64,000 bases of DNA. It comes from Rhodoferax sp. GTDB taxonomy: Bacteria; Pseudomonadota; Gammaproteobacteria; Burkholderiales; Burkholderiaceae_C. The notes beneath the pieces are model-generated. The model ran no database searches and was not told the origin of the DNA. It saw only the letters and a list, made by a program, of their open reading frames with translations. Every line of letters begins with the position of its first letter. Within the stretch, counting starts at the first letter, position 1. Location: the NCBI RefSeq assembly GCF_028688795.1, contig NZ_JAQTXM010000022.1, forward strand, positions 25,754 to 89,753. Reading direction: 5' to 3'. This document shows, piece by piece, positions 19,299 to 27,013 of the stretch. Both the position numbers and the translations under genes were made by a program.

Positions 19299-19775
19299 TT
19301 AAACTGCTGTTGCTTGGTTGCCAAGCTTGTCGGCCCACTGTTCCATCTTGCCCAGACCCGTCCAGTTGGCATCAATGAAGGTGATGGCGCCGGTAGGACA
19401 GGCATCGGCACAAGCCGGGTCGCCACCGCACAGGTCGCACTTTTGCACCTTGCCGGTTTCTTGAACGTAGTTGATGGTGCCAAACGGGCAGGCGATGGTG
19501 CAGACCTTGCAGCCCACACAAGTGGCTTCATTCACCACTTTGGCGCCGGTGAGCTTGTCCACTGTGATGGCTTCTACCGGGCACGCATGCAGGCACCAGG
19601 CTTCATCACACTGGGTGCAGGTGTAGGGTACTTTTTTGCCGGTGTGGTGAAAGTTAAATACCTTGATGCGCGATTTGGCTGTGGCGAAGGTGCCGTAGTT
19701 CTCGAAAGAACAGGCCATTTCGCACTGCAGACAGCCTGTGCATTTGTCTGCGTTGATGTGCAACACCTTTTGCAT
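19299..19775 (-). CDS. aorA: Four-cluster ferredoxin-like subunit of aldehyde oxidoreductase
   Basis: Electron-transfer protein of the DmsB/HycB type. The ATG at 19775 with an AGGAG ribosome site gives 158 aa; an upstream in-frame start would add 13 residues without a ribosome site. Four Cys clusters are visible: CTGCLQCEMAC, CTQCDEAWCLHACP, CVGCKVCTIACP and CDLCGGDPACADACP, sixteen cysteines for four [4Fe-4S] centres. No signal peptide is present, so it is cytoplasmic like AorB. It is the first gene of the operon and would carry electrons from AorB to AorC or to ferredoxin. Confidence 0.93.
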   Translation of the reverse strand: MQKVLHINADKCTGCLQCEMACSFENYGTFATAKSRIKVFNFHHTGKKVPYTCTQCDEAWCLHACPVEAITVDKLTGAKVVNEATCVGCKVCTIACPFGTINYVQETGKVQKCDLCGGDPACADACPTGAITFIDANWTGLGKMEQWADKLGNQATAV

Positions 19776-19806
19776 ATTGAGGTCTCCTGAGTAATTTAAA
19801 AAACCA

Positions 19807-19829
19807 AACAGCACCTATGCAATGCTGTT
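19807..19829. promoter_or_regulatory. Inverted repeat in the aorA leader
   Basis: AACAGCA (19807-19813) and TGCTGTT (19823-19829) are perfect complements separated by nine bases, about 30 bases upstream of the aorA start. It could be an mRNA hairpin or an operator. Confidence 0.4.
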
Positions 19830-19852
19830 CCTATGAAATTTTCTACATAGCG
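19829..19852. promoter_or_regulatory. Possible ModE-like site upstream of aorA
   Basis: TCCTAT-N12-ATAGCG (on the - strand CGCTAT-N12-ATAGGA) resembles the CGnTAT...ATAnCG half-sites of ModE operators and the better match upstream of modA. The match is weak and unproven. Confidence 0.3.
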
Positions 19853-19921
19853 ATTGTTGGAGTTTGGCGCCCGATACCACCTAGGGCTAACCCTGATAGC
19901 AACAGGGCAATGGCCAGAAAA

Positions 19922-19934
19922 TCTCAAAATGAGA
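19922..19934. promoter_or_regulatory. TCTCAAAATGAGA palindrome between aorA and its regulator
   Basis: TCTCA and TGAGA are separated by three bases, in the middle of the 236-bp divergent intergenic region. It is the best symmetric operator candidate for the Fis-type HTH of the neighbouring regulator. Confidence 0.4.
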
Positions 19935-20011
19935 CAACCTCAAAACGTCAGTTTGGTGCCCTGAAGCCAGCGCTTTCGTAATGCGCTAAATTCGGTGCAA
20001 CCGCAAACGTT

Positions 20012-21157
20012 ATGAAATCAGCCAACCCCACAACAAACCTGGCGAGCCCGTCGCCGCGTCTGGCACGCATTGCCCAGGCACGGCAGGCTCTCCTGCTTGA
20101 AGGCAAACCACCCGCGCCCGGCTGGGTTGCGCCCTGGGTTGAGCGCTCATGGCAGCGCTGCCTTGGGCTGGGGCTGCAGCCGCACGCCAAGGTCGCGTTT
20201 GATCAGGTCAGCGACCCGCTGCTGCGTCACACGCTGGAGGCAAATCATGGCTTGATCCAGGCGGCGCAACCCATTTTGCAAAGCCTGGCCCGCGCCATTG
20301 TCAACACCCGTTACTTTGCCATTTTGACGAATGCCCAAGGTGTGGTGGTGGATGCCTGTGGCGCCATTGACCACGCCGACCGGCGCGCGCACCTGATCAC
20401 CCGTGTGGGCACCGATCTGTCAGAACACAGCATTGGCACCACCGCCATTGGTACGGCATTGACCGAGCTGCAGCCGGTCTGGCTGCACCGGGGTGAGCAT
20501 TTTTTTGACAGCACGTCAGCCTACAGCTGCGCTGGTGCCCCACTGTTTGGCCCGGATGGCAGGTGTGTCGGCATGCTCGACGTGACTGGTGTGGACGCGC
20601 AGGAGCGCCCGGAACTCAAGCACTTGGTGATGCAATCGGCCAGCAAAATAGAAAACGCCCTGGTCACCGCCCAACCCCACGTTTTGATGCTGCGGCTGAA
20701 TTGGCCAGGCAACGCTCTGGGCAATGATGCCGACAGCATTTTGTGTCTGGATGCGGAAGGGTGGATCACCGGAGCCAACCCGGTGGCACGCCAAATGGTG
20801 CCGGGCCTGCCCACCGCTGGTGAGGCCGCGGTGCACGTCAGCGAAGTGTTTGGCCTGCCGTTTGAGCAACTCTTTGATGCGGCCAAACGCCCGGCTCACG
20901 CTCTGGAGTTGCCCTTGTGGAGCGGTCTGCGGCTGCAGGCGCAAGCGATTACTCGCGCGCATGAAACGCAAAACTTGCAAGCTACCCCCAATGTCAACGC
21001 CAACCCCGCCCTGGGCTTGCGCGATGTCGAGGCCGCCATGATCCGCAAAGCCTTGGAAGACACGCGCGGCAACGTGGGCCAGGCGGCACGCGCTCTGGGC
21101 ATCAGCCGTGCCACGCTGTACCGCAAGCTCGGCCCAAAGGACAAAGACCCGGCTTAA
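20012..21157 (+). CDS. GAF/Fis-type transcriptional regulator lacking the AAA+ domain (divergent to aor)
   Basis: The 381-aa protein has the N-terminal signal-sensing architecture of AcoR-type activators. ERSWQRCLGLGLQPHAK is followed by a GAF domain with GTDLSEHSIGTTAIGTAL and CAGAPLFGPDGRCVGMLDV. It goes directly to a C-terminal Fis-type helix-turn-helix: TRGNVGQAARALGISRATLY. The central sigma-54-interacting ATPase (Walker A and GAFTGA) is absent, so it should act with ordinary sigma-70 polymerase or as a repressor. It is divergent from aorA, with a palindrome between, and probably controls the aor operon in response to an aldehyde or related ligand. Its 3' end overlaps the convergent modE by 4 bp. 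Confidence 0.88.
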   Translation: MKSANPTTNLASPSPRLARIAQARQALLLEGKPPAPGWVAPWVERSWQRCLGLGLQPHAKVAFDQVSDPLLRHTLEANHGLIQAAQPILQSLARAIVNTRYFAILTNAQGVVVDACGAIDHADRRAHLITRVGTDLSEHSIGTTAIGTALTELQPVWLHRGEHFFDSTSAYSCAGAPLFGPDGRCVGMLDVTGVDAQERPELKHLVMQSASKIENALVTAQPHVLMLRLNWPGNALGNDADSILCLDAEGWITGANPVARQMVPGLPTAGEAAVHVSEVFGLPFEQLFDAAKRPAHALELPLWSGLRLQAQAITRAHETQNLQATPNVNANPALGLRDVEAAMIRKALEDTRGNVGQAARALGISRATLYRKLGPKDKDPA

Positions 21158-21948
21158 CCAGCCAGCCCCACCACCAGCGCCGCCGGGCTCATGCGGGCTA
21201 CCGCGCTCTGTCCCGCCACTGCGGTGAACGGATGCGTGGCAAAACCCACCCAGTGGCCACCGCCTTCAAGCGCCAGCACCACTTCGTCGCGCCCCTGGCC
21301 CGGGGTCACACGCTCCACCAAGCCAACAAGCTGGCAATCGTCAGGCATTGTGGGGTCGGTCAACGCCGACGCAGTAGCGCCAATTTCTGCCAAGGGCTGC
21401 ACCCGCACCGCCGTCGCCTTGCAGAGCACCTGTACCGCCAAGCCGGACGCCAGGCCCAGCAAATCCGCACTCTCCCAGGTCACGCTGGATTGCAACAAGG
21501 CACCACCCGGCGTTTGCAGCGTCACCGTGGCCATGGGGTCAAACGGCGCCAGCGCCTCACAACGCAGCACCGTGCAGGGCAACTGGTTGCGCATGCTGGT
21601 GCGCAGGCCCAAACCACTGATAAGCGCCGCCCCACCGGCAAAGCGCGAGAGCACTTGACGGCGCGCAGCGGCCAGCTCGTCGGCCAGCACCAGTAGCGCC
21701 TGGCCCTGCACCGTGATACGCGCGCCACCGCCGCCGCTGCCACCCACGGTGCGATCCACCAGCGCCACACCACTCAAGTTGGTCAGTGTGTCAAGGGCCT
21801 GCCAGGCCGCTTTGTAGCTGATACCCACCTCACGCGCAGCCTGGCTGATAGAGCCCGACTGCCCCACCAGCCGCAACACCTCCAGCCGCTTGTCGCTGGC
21901 AGGGTCACGCAAGGCATCGTTCAGGGTGGCGCAGCTTTCAGTGTTCAT
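21154..21948 (-). CDS. modE: Molybdate/tungstate-responsive regulator ModE
   Basis: A 264-aa one-component regulator. The N-terminal LysR-like winged helix (residues ~18-110: LVGQSGSISQAAREVGISYKAAW, split here for length) binds DNA. The C-terminal half holds two MOP/TOBE domains that bind oxyanions (TSMRNQLPCTV at about 115-125 and a second unit near 185-250). ModE with bound molybdate or tungstate represses mod operons. It lies downstream of modC on the same strand, separated by a palindromic repeat, and so may be co-transcribed with modABC. It overlaps the end of the convergent aor regulator. Confidence 0.93.
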   Translation of the reverse strand: MNTESCATLNDALRDPASDKRLEVLRLVGQSGSISQAAREVGISYKAAWQALDTLTNLSGVALVDRTVGGSGGGGARITVQGQALLVLADELAAARRQVLSRFAGGAALISGLGLRTSMRNQLPCTVLRCEALAPFDPMATVTLQTPGGALLQSSVTWESADLLGLASGLAVQVLCKATAVRVQPLAEIGATASALTDPTMPDDCQLVGLVERVTPGQGRDEVVLALEGGGHWVGFATHPFTAVAGQSAVARMSPAALVVGLAG

Positions 21949-21967
21949 ACGGAAATTGTGTCACATC

Positions 21968-22030
21968 AAATTTGATAGCTTCTAGCGCTTATTTCAAAAG
22001 GGCTAGAGGGCTATTTTTTATATAAATATC
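21968..22030 (+). repeat. Dispersed palindromic repeat, copy 5 (modE-modC gap)
   Basis: This is one of the best copies: GATAGCTTCTAGCGCTTATT, then AAAAGGGCTAGAGGGCTA and an ATATAAAT end. It fills the gap between modC and modE. Confidence 0.9.
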
Positions 22031-22040
22031 GACTCACGCC

Positions 22041-23141
22041 TCAGCGCACCAAAGCCACACCCTTGATTTGCGCGAACACCGGCAAGCCGGGAACAATGCC
22101 GAGCTTGCGGGCCGACAGCAAGCTGATACGCGACAGCAGACGTGTACTGCGCCCGACATCGCCCAACTGCAGGCCCACCAGCACTTGGGCGAGCCCATCG
22201 TCCACCACATCCACCACGGTGGCGGGCAAGATATTGAGCACGCTGGTGCGCTGCGGCCAATCCAGCGACAGACTGATGTCGCGTGCCTGGATGCGCATGC
22301 GCACCTTCGTGTTCGGCAGCAGTGCCACCGCGCGGGTTTGCGGCAACAACAAGCAACCACCATCAAAATCCATGACACACATGCCCTCGCTGGGGGCAGC
22401 ACCACACACACGTGCCTCCACCAGCGCTGAGGCGCTGTCGCCATGGGCCAGTGGCAAGTCGGTGCGGGTCAGCATGTCAATCACCGGGCCGTACCCTTGC
22501 ACGCGGCCAAGGTCCAGCAGCACCACCTCGTCCGCCAGATGCGCCACCTCGTCCACTGAGTGGGTGATGTACACCACTGGAATGTCCAGCCGCTCGTGCA
22601 GCTGTTCCAGCCACGGCAAGATTTCGGCCTTGCGGGCGGCATCCAGCGACGCCAGTGGCTCATCCATCAGCAACACACGGGGGCTGGCGGCCAAGGCACG
22701 GGCGATGGCGACGCGCTGGCGTTCACCGCCCGACAGCTCATGCGGCATGCGCGCCAGCAGATGACCGATGCCCAGCAATTCCAGGCCGTGGTCCCAGCCA
22801 TGGCGGCGCTCGGCCTCAGGGGTACGCTTGAAGCCGTATTGCAGGTTGGCTTTGACGTTCAAGTGCTCAAACAGGCTGGCCTCCTGGAACACATAACCCA
22901 GTGCACGCTGGTGCGGTGGCAAAAAGACGCGCTGGGCACTGTCTTGCCACAGCTCGCCAGCCACGCTAATGCGCCCTTTGGCCTGCGGTTCCAACCCTGC
23001 CAGCACGCGCAGGCAAGTGGTTTTGCCCGAGCCCGAGGGCCCAAACAGCGCGGTCACGCCACGCCCGGGCAGGTTCAAATCCACATCCAGCGTAAAACCG
23101 GCGCGCTCAAGCGTGGCACGCAGTTGCAGTTCACTGCTCAT
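22041..23141 (-). CDS. modC: Molybdate ABC transporter ATP-binding protein
   Basis: A 366-aa ATPase with Walker [17 protein letters not shown], signature [17 protein letters not shown] and Walker [13 protein letters not shown], followed by the D-loop and a switch His in YITHSVDE. The C-terminal ~80 residues are a TOBE/MOP domain ([15 protein letters not shown]), typical of ModC, where oxyanion binding can inhibit transport. It overlaps modB by 4 bp. Confidence 0.95.
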   Translation of the reverse strand: MSSELQLRATLERAGFTLDVDLNLPGRGVTALFGPSGSGKTTCLRVLAGLEPQAKGRISVAGELWQDSAQRVFLPPHQRALGYVFQEASLFEHLNVKANLQYGFKRTPEAERRHGWDHGLELLGIGHLLARMPHELSGGERQRVAIARALAASPRVLLMDEPLASLDAARKAEILPWLEQLHERLDIPVVYITHSVDEVAHLADEVVLLDLGRVQGYGPVIDMLTRTDLPLAHGDSASALVEARVCGAAPSEGMCVMDFDGGCLLLPQTRAVALLPNTKVRMRIQARDISLSLDWPQRTSVLNILPATVVDVVDDGLAQVLVGLQLGDVGRSTRLLSRISLLSARKLGIVPGLPVFAQIKGVALVR

Positions 23142-23830
23142 GGCGCGCCCTTCAGTGCACGCTGTTGACGCTGGTTGTAGGTGTGCAGCGCCAGCAGCAC
23201 GCCAAACGAAAACACCAGCATCACAGCAGCCAGGCGGTGGGCCTCGCTGTATTCGGCGGCTTCCACGTGGTCGTAAATCTGCACCGACACCACGCGCGTC
23301 ACACCGGGGATGTTGCCCCCGACCATTAGCACCACGCCAAATTCACCTACGGTATGCGCGAAGGTCATGATCGCCCCGGTGATCAGCCCGGGCCGACACA
23401 GTGGCAGCACCACGCTGAAAAACGTGTCAAGCGGCGATGCGCGCAGCGTGGCCGCCACTTCCAGCGGGCGCGTGCCCATGGCTTCCATGGCGTTGTGGAC
23501 GGGTTGCACCATGAAGGGCAGCGAATAAAACACCGATGCGGTCACCAGCCCCGCAAACGTGAAGGGCAGAACCCCCAGACCCAGCGCCTGCGTCCACTGC
23601 CCCACGGGGCCATGTGGCCCCATGGTCACCAGCAAGTAAAAACCCAACACCGATGGCGGCAACACAATTGGCAACGCAACCAAAGTGGTGATGGGGGTTT
23701 TGAGCCACGAACGTGTGCGTGCCAACCACCAGGCAATGGGCACACCCAGCACCAGCAGTATGCCGGTGGTCATCATGGCTGCCTTGAGCGTCAGCGCGAT
23801 GGCTTGCAGATCGGATTCAGTCAGGAGCAT
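23138..23830 (-). CDS. modB: Molybdate ABC transporter permease
   Basis: A 230-aa inner-membrane permease with about five helices and the BPD_transp_1 coupling motif [43 protein letters not shown] is the typical ModB/CysU segment (22 residues, given only as a position guide at about 150-172). It is coupled to modC and follows modA after 60 bases. Confidence 0.94.
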   Translation of the reverse strand: MLLTESDLQAIALTLKAAMMTTGILLVLGVPIAWWLARTRSWLKTPITTLVALPIVLPPSVLGFYLLVTMGPHGPVGQWTQALGLGVLPFTFAGLVTASVFYSLPFMVQPVHNAMEAMGTRPLEVAATLRASPLDTFFSVVLPLCRPGLITGAIMTFAHTVGEFGVVLMVGGNIPGVTRVVSVQIYDHVEAAEYSEAHRLAAVMLVFSFGVLLALHTYNQRQQRALKGAP

Positions 23831-23890
23831 GGGTCAGCAAGTGCAAAGTTGGTTGGCTAAGGGTGCAGGCATCGACATGGCCAACGCACT

Positions 23891-24646
23891 TCAAAGCTCG
23901 TAGCCGTAGGAGCGGATCAGGTCTTTGATGTTGGGGCTTTTCAGCAACGTCATCAGCGCCTGGGCGGCTTCGTTGGAGGCCGATTTTTGCATCACCACGG
24001 CGTCTTGGCGGATTGGGTCGTAAAGATTTTGGGGTATCACCCACATCGATCCGCTTTTGAGTTTGCCGACTTCGAGCACCTGCGACATGGCCACAAAACC
24101 GACATCAGCGTTGCCGGTGGAGGCAAAGGTAAAGGTTTGGCCAATGCTTTCGCCCTGCACCAGTTTCGGCGTGAGGATGGCGGTCAGGCCCAGCTTGTTC
24201 ATCACCTGCACCGTGGCGGCCCCGTAGGGCGCGACCTTGGGGTTGGCGTAAGACACCTTGCCCAGATTAGAGGTTTTCAGCACATCGCCTTTGGCATCCA
24301 CGCGCTTGGCATCGGCCGACCACAACACCAGTTTGCCGGTGGCGTAGGTGAAGCGGCTACCAGGTTGACCCAAGCCCTCGGCCTCCAGCTTTTCTGGTGT
24401 TTTGGTGTCAGCAGCCAGCAACACGTCAAACGGTGCGCCGTTCTTGATTTGTGCGTACAGCTTGCCGGTGACACCCAGCGTGACCTTGAGGGTGTGGCCG
24501 GTGGTTTTTTCCAACAAAGCGGCAATGGCCTTGATGGGCTCGGCAAAGTTGGCGGCCACAGCCACTTGGGCTTCGGCGGCCAAGGTGCTGGCGTGGGCGA
24601 CCACGGCCAGCATGAGGATGGACAGGGTACGGGTGGTGTGGCGCAT
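23891..24646 (-). CDS. modA: Molybdate-binding periplasmic protein
   Basis: Binding protein of the molybdate importer; the family also binds tungstate. The ATG at 24646 with a GGAGA ribosome site gives 251 aa; an upstream in-frame extension is not supported. The signal peptide is about residues 1-24 (TLSILMLAVVAHASTLAAEA). The mature part has VAVAANFAEPIKAI, GVTGKLYAQI (the family usually has GSSGKL), PFDVLLAADT and GNADVGFVAMSQV. It is the first gene of modABC, with a ModE-like operator 60-80 bases upstream. Confidence 0.94.
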   Translation of the reverse strand: MRHTTRTLSILMLAVVAHASTLAAEAQVAVAANFAEPIKAIAALLEKTTGHTLKVTLGVTGKLYAQIKNGAPFDVLLAADTKTPEKLEAEGLGQPGSRFTYATGKLVLWSADAKRVDAKGDVLKTSNLGKVSYANPKVAPYGAATVQVMNKLGLTAILTPKLVQGESIGQTFTFASTGNADVGFVAMSQVLEVGKLKSGSMWVIPQNLYDPIRQDAVVMQKSASNEAAQALMTLLKSPNIKDLIRSYGYEL

Positions 24647-24706
24647 GGGATGTCTCCGGGAAGTAATCAAACGAATGGTGCTGGATGCATGGCTTGACAC
24701 ATACCG

Positions 24707-24729
24707 CGTTATTCAAAAATAGAATAGCG
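24707..24729. promoter_or_regulatory. ModE-type operator upstream of modA
   Basis: CGTTATTC-N7-GAATAGCG is an inverted repeat with one mismatch. It has the outer CGTTAT/ATAGCG half-sites seen in ModE operators of other bacteria. It lies about 60-80 bases before the modA start, where repression by ModE would be expected. Confidence 0.55.
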
Positions 24730-24812
24730 AGTCTAGCAAGTTGGTGAATACCCCCTTCAACCCACCGTTGCAACCCATCTGACCCAGGCGCTCGCCGCAC
24801 TGTGGTCCACCC

Positions 24813-25030
24813 ATGATTTACTTCACCCACGCCGAGATTGACCAGCTCATCACTGAAGGCCTGCCGCTGCACGACGAAACCACGCGGGCGCTGGGTATGC
24901 CCGACGTGCCCGGCACACTGAGCAACACCGAGCGTTTTTGCCGGGGCTGGACGTGGCCGCGCTGGCGCCACGGGTGTGGACATTTTGGTCACCTCCAACC
25001 CCTATAAACCTCAGCAGCTCAGGTTTCATC
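24813..25030 (+). pseudogene. modD: Remnant of modD (nicotinate-nucleotide pyrophosphorylase-like)
   Basis: The first ~41 codons (MIYFTHAEIDQLITEGLPLH, then DETTRALG and PGTLS) match the N-terminus of ModD, a quinolinate phosphoribosyltransferase homologue found in mod loci. Codons from about 24955 to 25030 in another frame (GATGVDILVTSNPY) match the conserved ModD C-terminus. About 200 internal residues are missing and the frame changes near 24935-24955, so this is an internally deleted gene. The tail overlaps the end of the convergent LOG gene. It explains the otherwise gene-free 370 bases between modA and that gene. Confidence 0.75.
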
Positions 25031-25600
25031 CTTGTCCAGCCACTTTTGCACGCCTGGCGGCTGGTAGCTGGCAAACCGGTCCAGCAAAGCCACGGGTTCC
25101 TGCTCAACGATCAACACCCCGCGGTGCTGCGGTTTCAGAAATTGCTCTGCAGCCGCATGGTCTAGAAACGTCGTCAACCCATCGTAATAACCCGCCACGT
25201 TCAGCAAACCACAGGGTTTGGCATGAATGCCAAGCTGGGCCCAGGTCCAGACCTCAAAAATCTCCTCAAACGTGCCGATGCCACCCGGCATGGCAATGAA
25301 GCCATCAGAAAGTTCGGCCATGCGGGTCTTGCGCTCGTGCATGGATTGGGTGATGTGCAGCTCGGACAGGCCTTTGTGCGCCACTTCCTTGCGTGCCAGG
25401 GCGTGCGGGATCACGCCCACAGCTCTGCCACCAAGTTGCAACACGGTGTCAGCCACCAGGCCCATCAGCCCGATGCTGGCACCGCCGTAGACCAGGCCAA
25501 TGTCTCGCTGCACCAGCGCCTGGGCCAAGGCGCGCGCGCCATCAGCGTAGGCATCAAGTCGGCCAGGACTGGAGCCGCAATAGACACAGATATTTTTCAT
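25019..25600 (-). CDS. LOG-family cytokinin riboside 5'-monophosphate phosphoribohydrolase
   Basis: The ATG at 25600 gives 193 aa starting MKNICVYCGSSPG, the standard N-terminus of the family; longer starts at 25663 (ATG) or 25684 (TTG) are open. The signature PGGIGTFEEIFE carries the catalytic Arg/Glu region of LOG proteins, once misnamed lysine decarboxylases. Bacterial members cleave AMP or cytokinin nucleotides to the base and ribose 5-phosphate. The gene has no obvious link to the metal genes around it. Confidence 0.9.
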   Translation of the reverse strand: MKNICVYCGSSPGRLDAYADGARALAQALVQRDIGLVYGGASIGLMGLVADTVLQLGGRAVGVIPHALARKEVAHKGLSELHITQSMHERKTRMAELSDGFIAMPGGIGTFEEIFEVWTWAQLGIHAKPCGLLNVAGYYDGLTTFLDHAAAEQFLKPQHRGVLIVEQEPVALLDRFASYQPPGVQKWLDKDET

Positions 25601-25890
25601 GGCGTGCGCTTCAACTGCGCACACGACGGTGGCCGCTTGTTTGATCAACACATCTTCGGGCATAAATTCTTCCGGTTGCGGCAATGTCAGCCAGCAGGGG
25701 GGCGGGCTACATCCAATGCCGTCTTTTCATGCGTTCATTATGTTCGCGCTGGTACCCAGACATCATCCTGCGCACATGGCAAGTCGCTCAAGGGAGATCA
25801 GCCGGCCCTTTGCCGTGTAGCCGCCCAACTTGCCACAGGGTGGGGCTGCTACATTCTTGGCTCTGCCCCTTTAGCGATTGCTCCTGTTTC

Positions 25891-26598
25891 ATGCCTGCCA
25901 CACCTCCTGACGCGCCACCGCCAACCGCCCCCGCCATTTCCGTCCTCTCACTTTCGGTGCCCGTGGCCATGGGTTACATCCCGCTGGGCATGGTGTTTGG
26001 CTTTTTGTTTGTGCAGGCAGGCGCGCCCTGGTGGCTGGCACTTACCGCCAGCGTGTTTGTTTACGCCGGTGCTTCACAGTTCATGATGGTGCCGATGCTG
26101 GCGATGGGTTTGCCGGTGGCCTCCATCGCCTTGGCCACGCTGGTGGTGAACCTGCGCCACATGTTTTACGGCCTGTCGTTGCTGCAAAAAATACCCACCC
26201 AGCCCTGGGCGCGCTGGTACCTGGTGTTTGCGTTAACGGATGAAACCTATTCTGTGCTGACCACCTTGCCACCAGGTACAAGCGCCGGCCAAATGGTGCT
26301 GCTTGCGCTGATGAACCAAGGCTGGTGGGTGTTGGGCACGCTGCTGGGTGCGGTGATTGGGTCGCAAGCGCAAATTGGGCTGGTGGGGCTGGACTTTGCC
26401 CTGGCGGCGCTGTTTGCCGTGCTGGCAGTGGAGCAATGGCGCAGCGCGCATTCAACTGCGCCGCTGTGGGTGGCGGTGGTCAGCTACGGTGTGGCCTGGG
26501 CCGTGATGCCGCAACAGGCGCTGCTGATCGCCATAGCCTTGAGTGTGCTGGCGGGGTTGTTCTGGCCAAAGTCTGCCGCCACCGAGGTGACGCCATGA
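25891..26598 (+). CDS. azlC: AzlC-family branched-chain amino acid permease, large subunit
   Basis: The ATG at 25891 gives 235 aa; upstream frame extension covers non-coding sequence. It is a polytopic membrane protein with about seven helices and the family motifs SVPVAMGYIPLGMVFGF, VYAGASQFMMV and VVNLRHMFYGLSL. AzlC with AzlD exports branched-chain amino acids and some analogues. The stop overlaps the azlD start by 4 bp. Confidence 0.92.
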   Translation: MPATPPDAPPPTAPAISVLSLSVPVAMGYIPLGMVFGFLFVQAGAPWWLALTASVFVYAGASQFMMVPMLAMGLPVASIALATLVVNLRHMFYGLSLLQKIPTQPWARWYLVFALTDETYSVLTTLPPGTSAGQMVLLALMNQGWWVLGTLLGAVIGSQAQIGLVGLDFALAALFAVLAVEQWRSAHSTAPLWVAVVSYGVAWAVMPQQALLIAIALSVLAGLFWPKSAATEVTP

Positions 26599-26915
26599 TC
26601 GACACCACTTACGCCTTGGGTGTGATAGCCGCCATGGCCTTGGTGACCTTTGGCCTGCGCGCCCTGCCCTTTTTAGCCGCGCGTTTTTTACAGAGTCACC
26701 CGCTGGTGCAGCGCCTGGGGCGCTTTTTACCGCTGGCCATCATGACGCTGCTGCTGCTTCACACGCTGGTAGGTAGCGCCAAAGAAAACCCGTCCGGGCC
26801 TTGGGCTGAACTGGCTGCCATCGCGACCGTCATGGCATTGCAATGGTGGCGCAGGCAGCCGCTGCTGAGTATTCTGGCGGGCACAGCGCTGTATGTGATG
26901 CTGCGCAACGCCTAG
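26595..26915 (+). CDS. azlD: AzlD-family transporter small subunit
   Basis: A 106-aa membrane protein, partner of AzlC. The ATG at 26595 lies in the azlC stop (ATGA). It has about four short helices and the conserved LVTFGLRALPFLAARF and LPLAIMTLLLLHTL. It ends just before a palindromic repeat. Confidence 0.9.
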   Translation: MIDTTYALGVIAAMALVTFGLRALPFLAARFLQSHPLVQRLGRFLPLAIMTLLLLHTLVGSAKENPSGPWAELAAIATVMALQWWRRQPLLSILAGTALYVMLRNA

Positions 26916-26936
26916 CAACCAGGCACTGATCGCCAA

Positions 26937-27000
26937 ATTATTATATAAAATCAGGCTGTAGCCCTTATTAAATAATCGCAAGCAGCTATTATTTATATAG
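26937..27000 (-). repeat. Dispersed palindromic repeat, copy 6 (azlD - sigma-54 activator gap)
   Basis: In reverse orientation it reads ATAGCTGCTTGCGATTATTT, then AATAAGGGCTACAGCC and TTTTATATAATAA. It lies between two convergent genes and could serve as their shared transcript end. Confidence 0.88.
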
Positions 27001-27013
27001 CTACCGATACCAC

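Noticed and set aside
19776..20011. Sigma-54 promoter for aorA
   Set aside because: TGGCC...TTGC on the - strand has GG-to-GC spacing of 15 rather than 12, and the divergent regulator lacks the sigma-54 ATPase domain.
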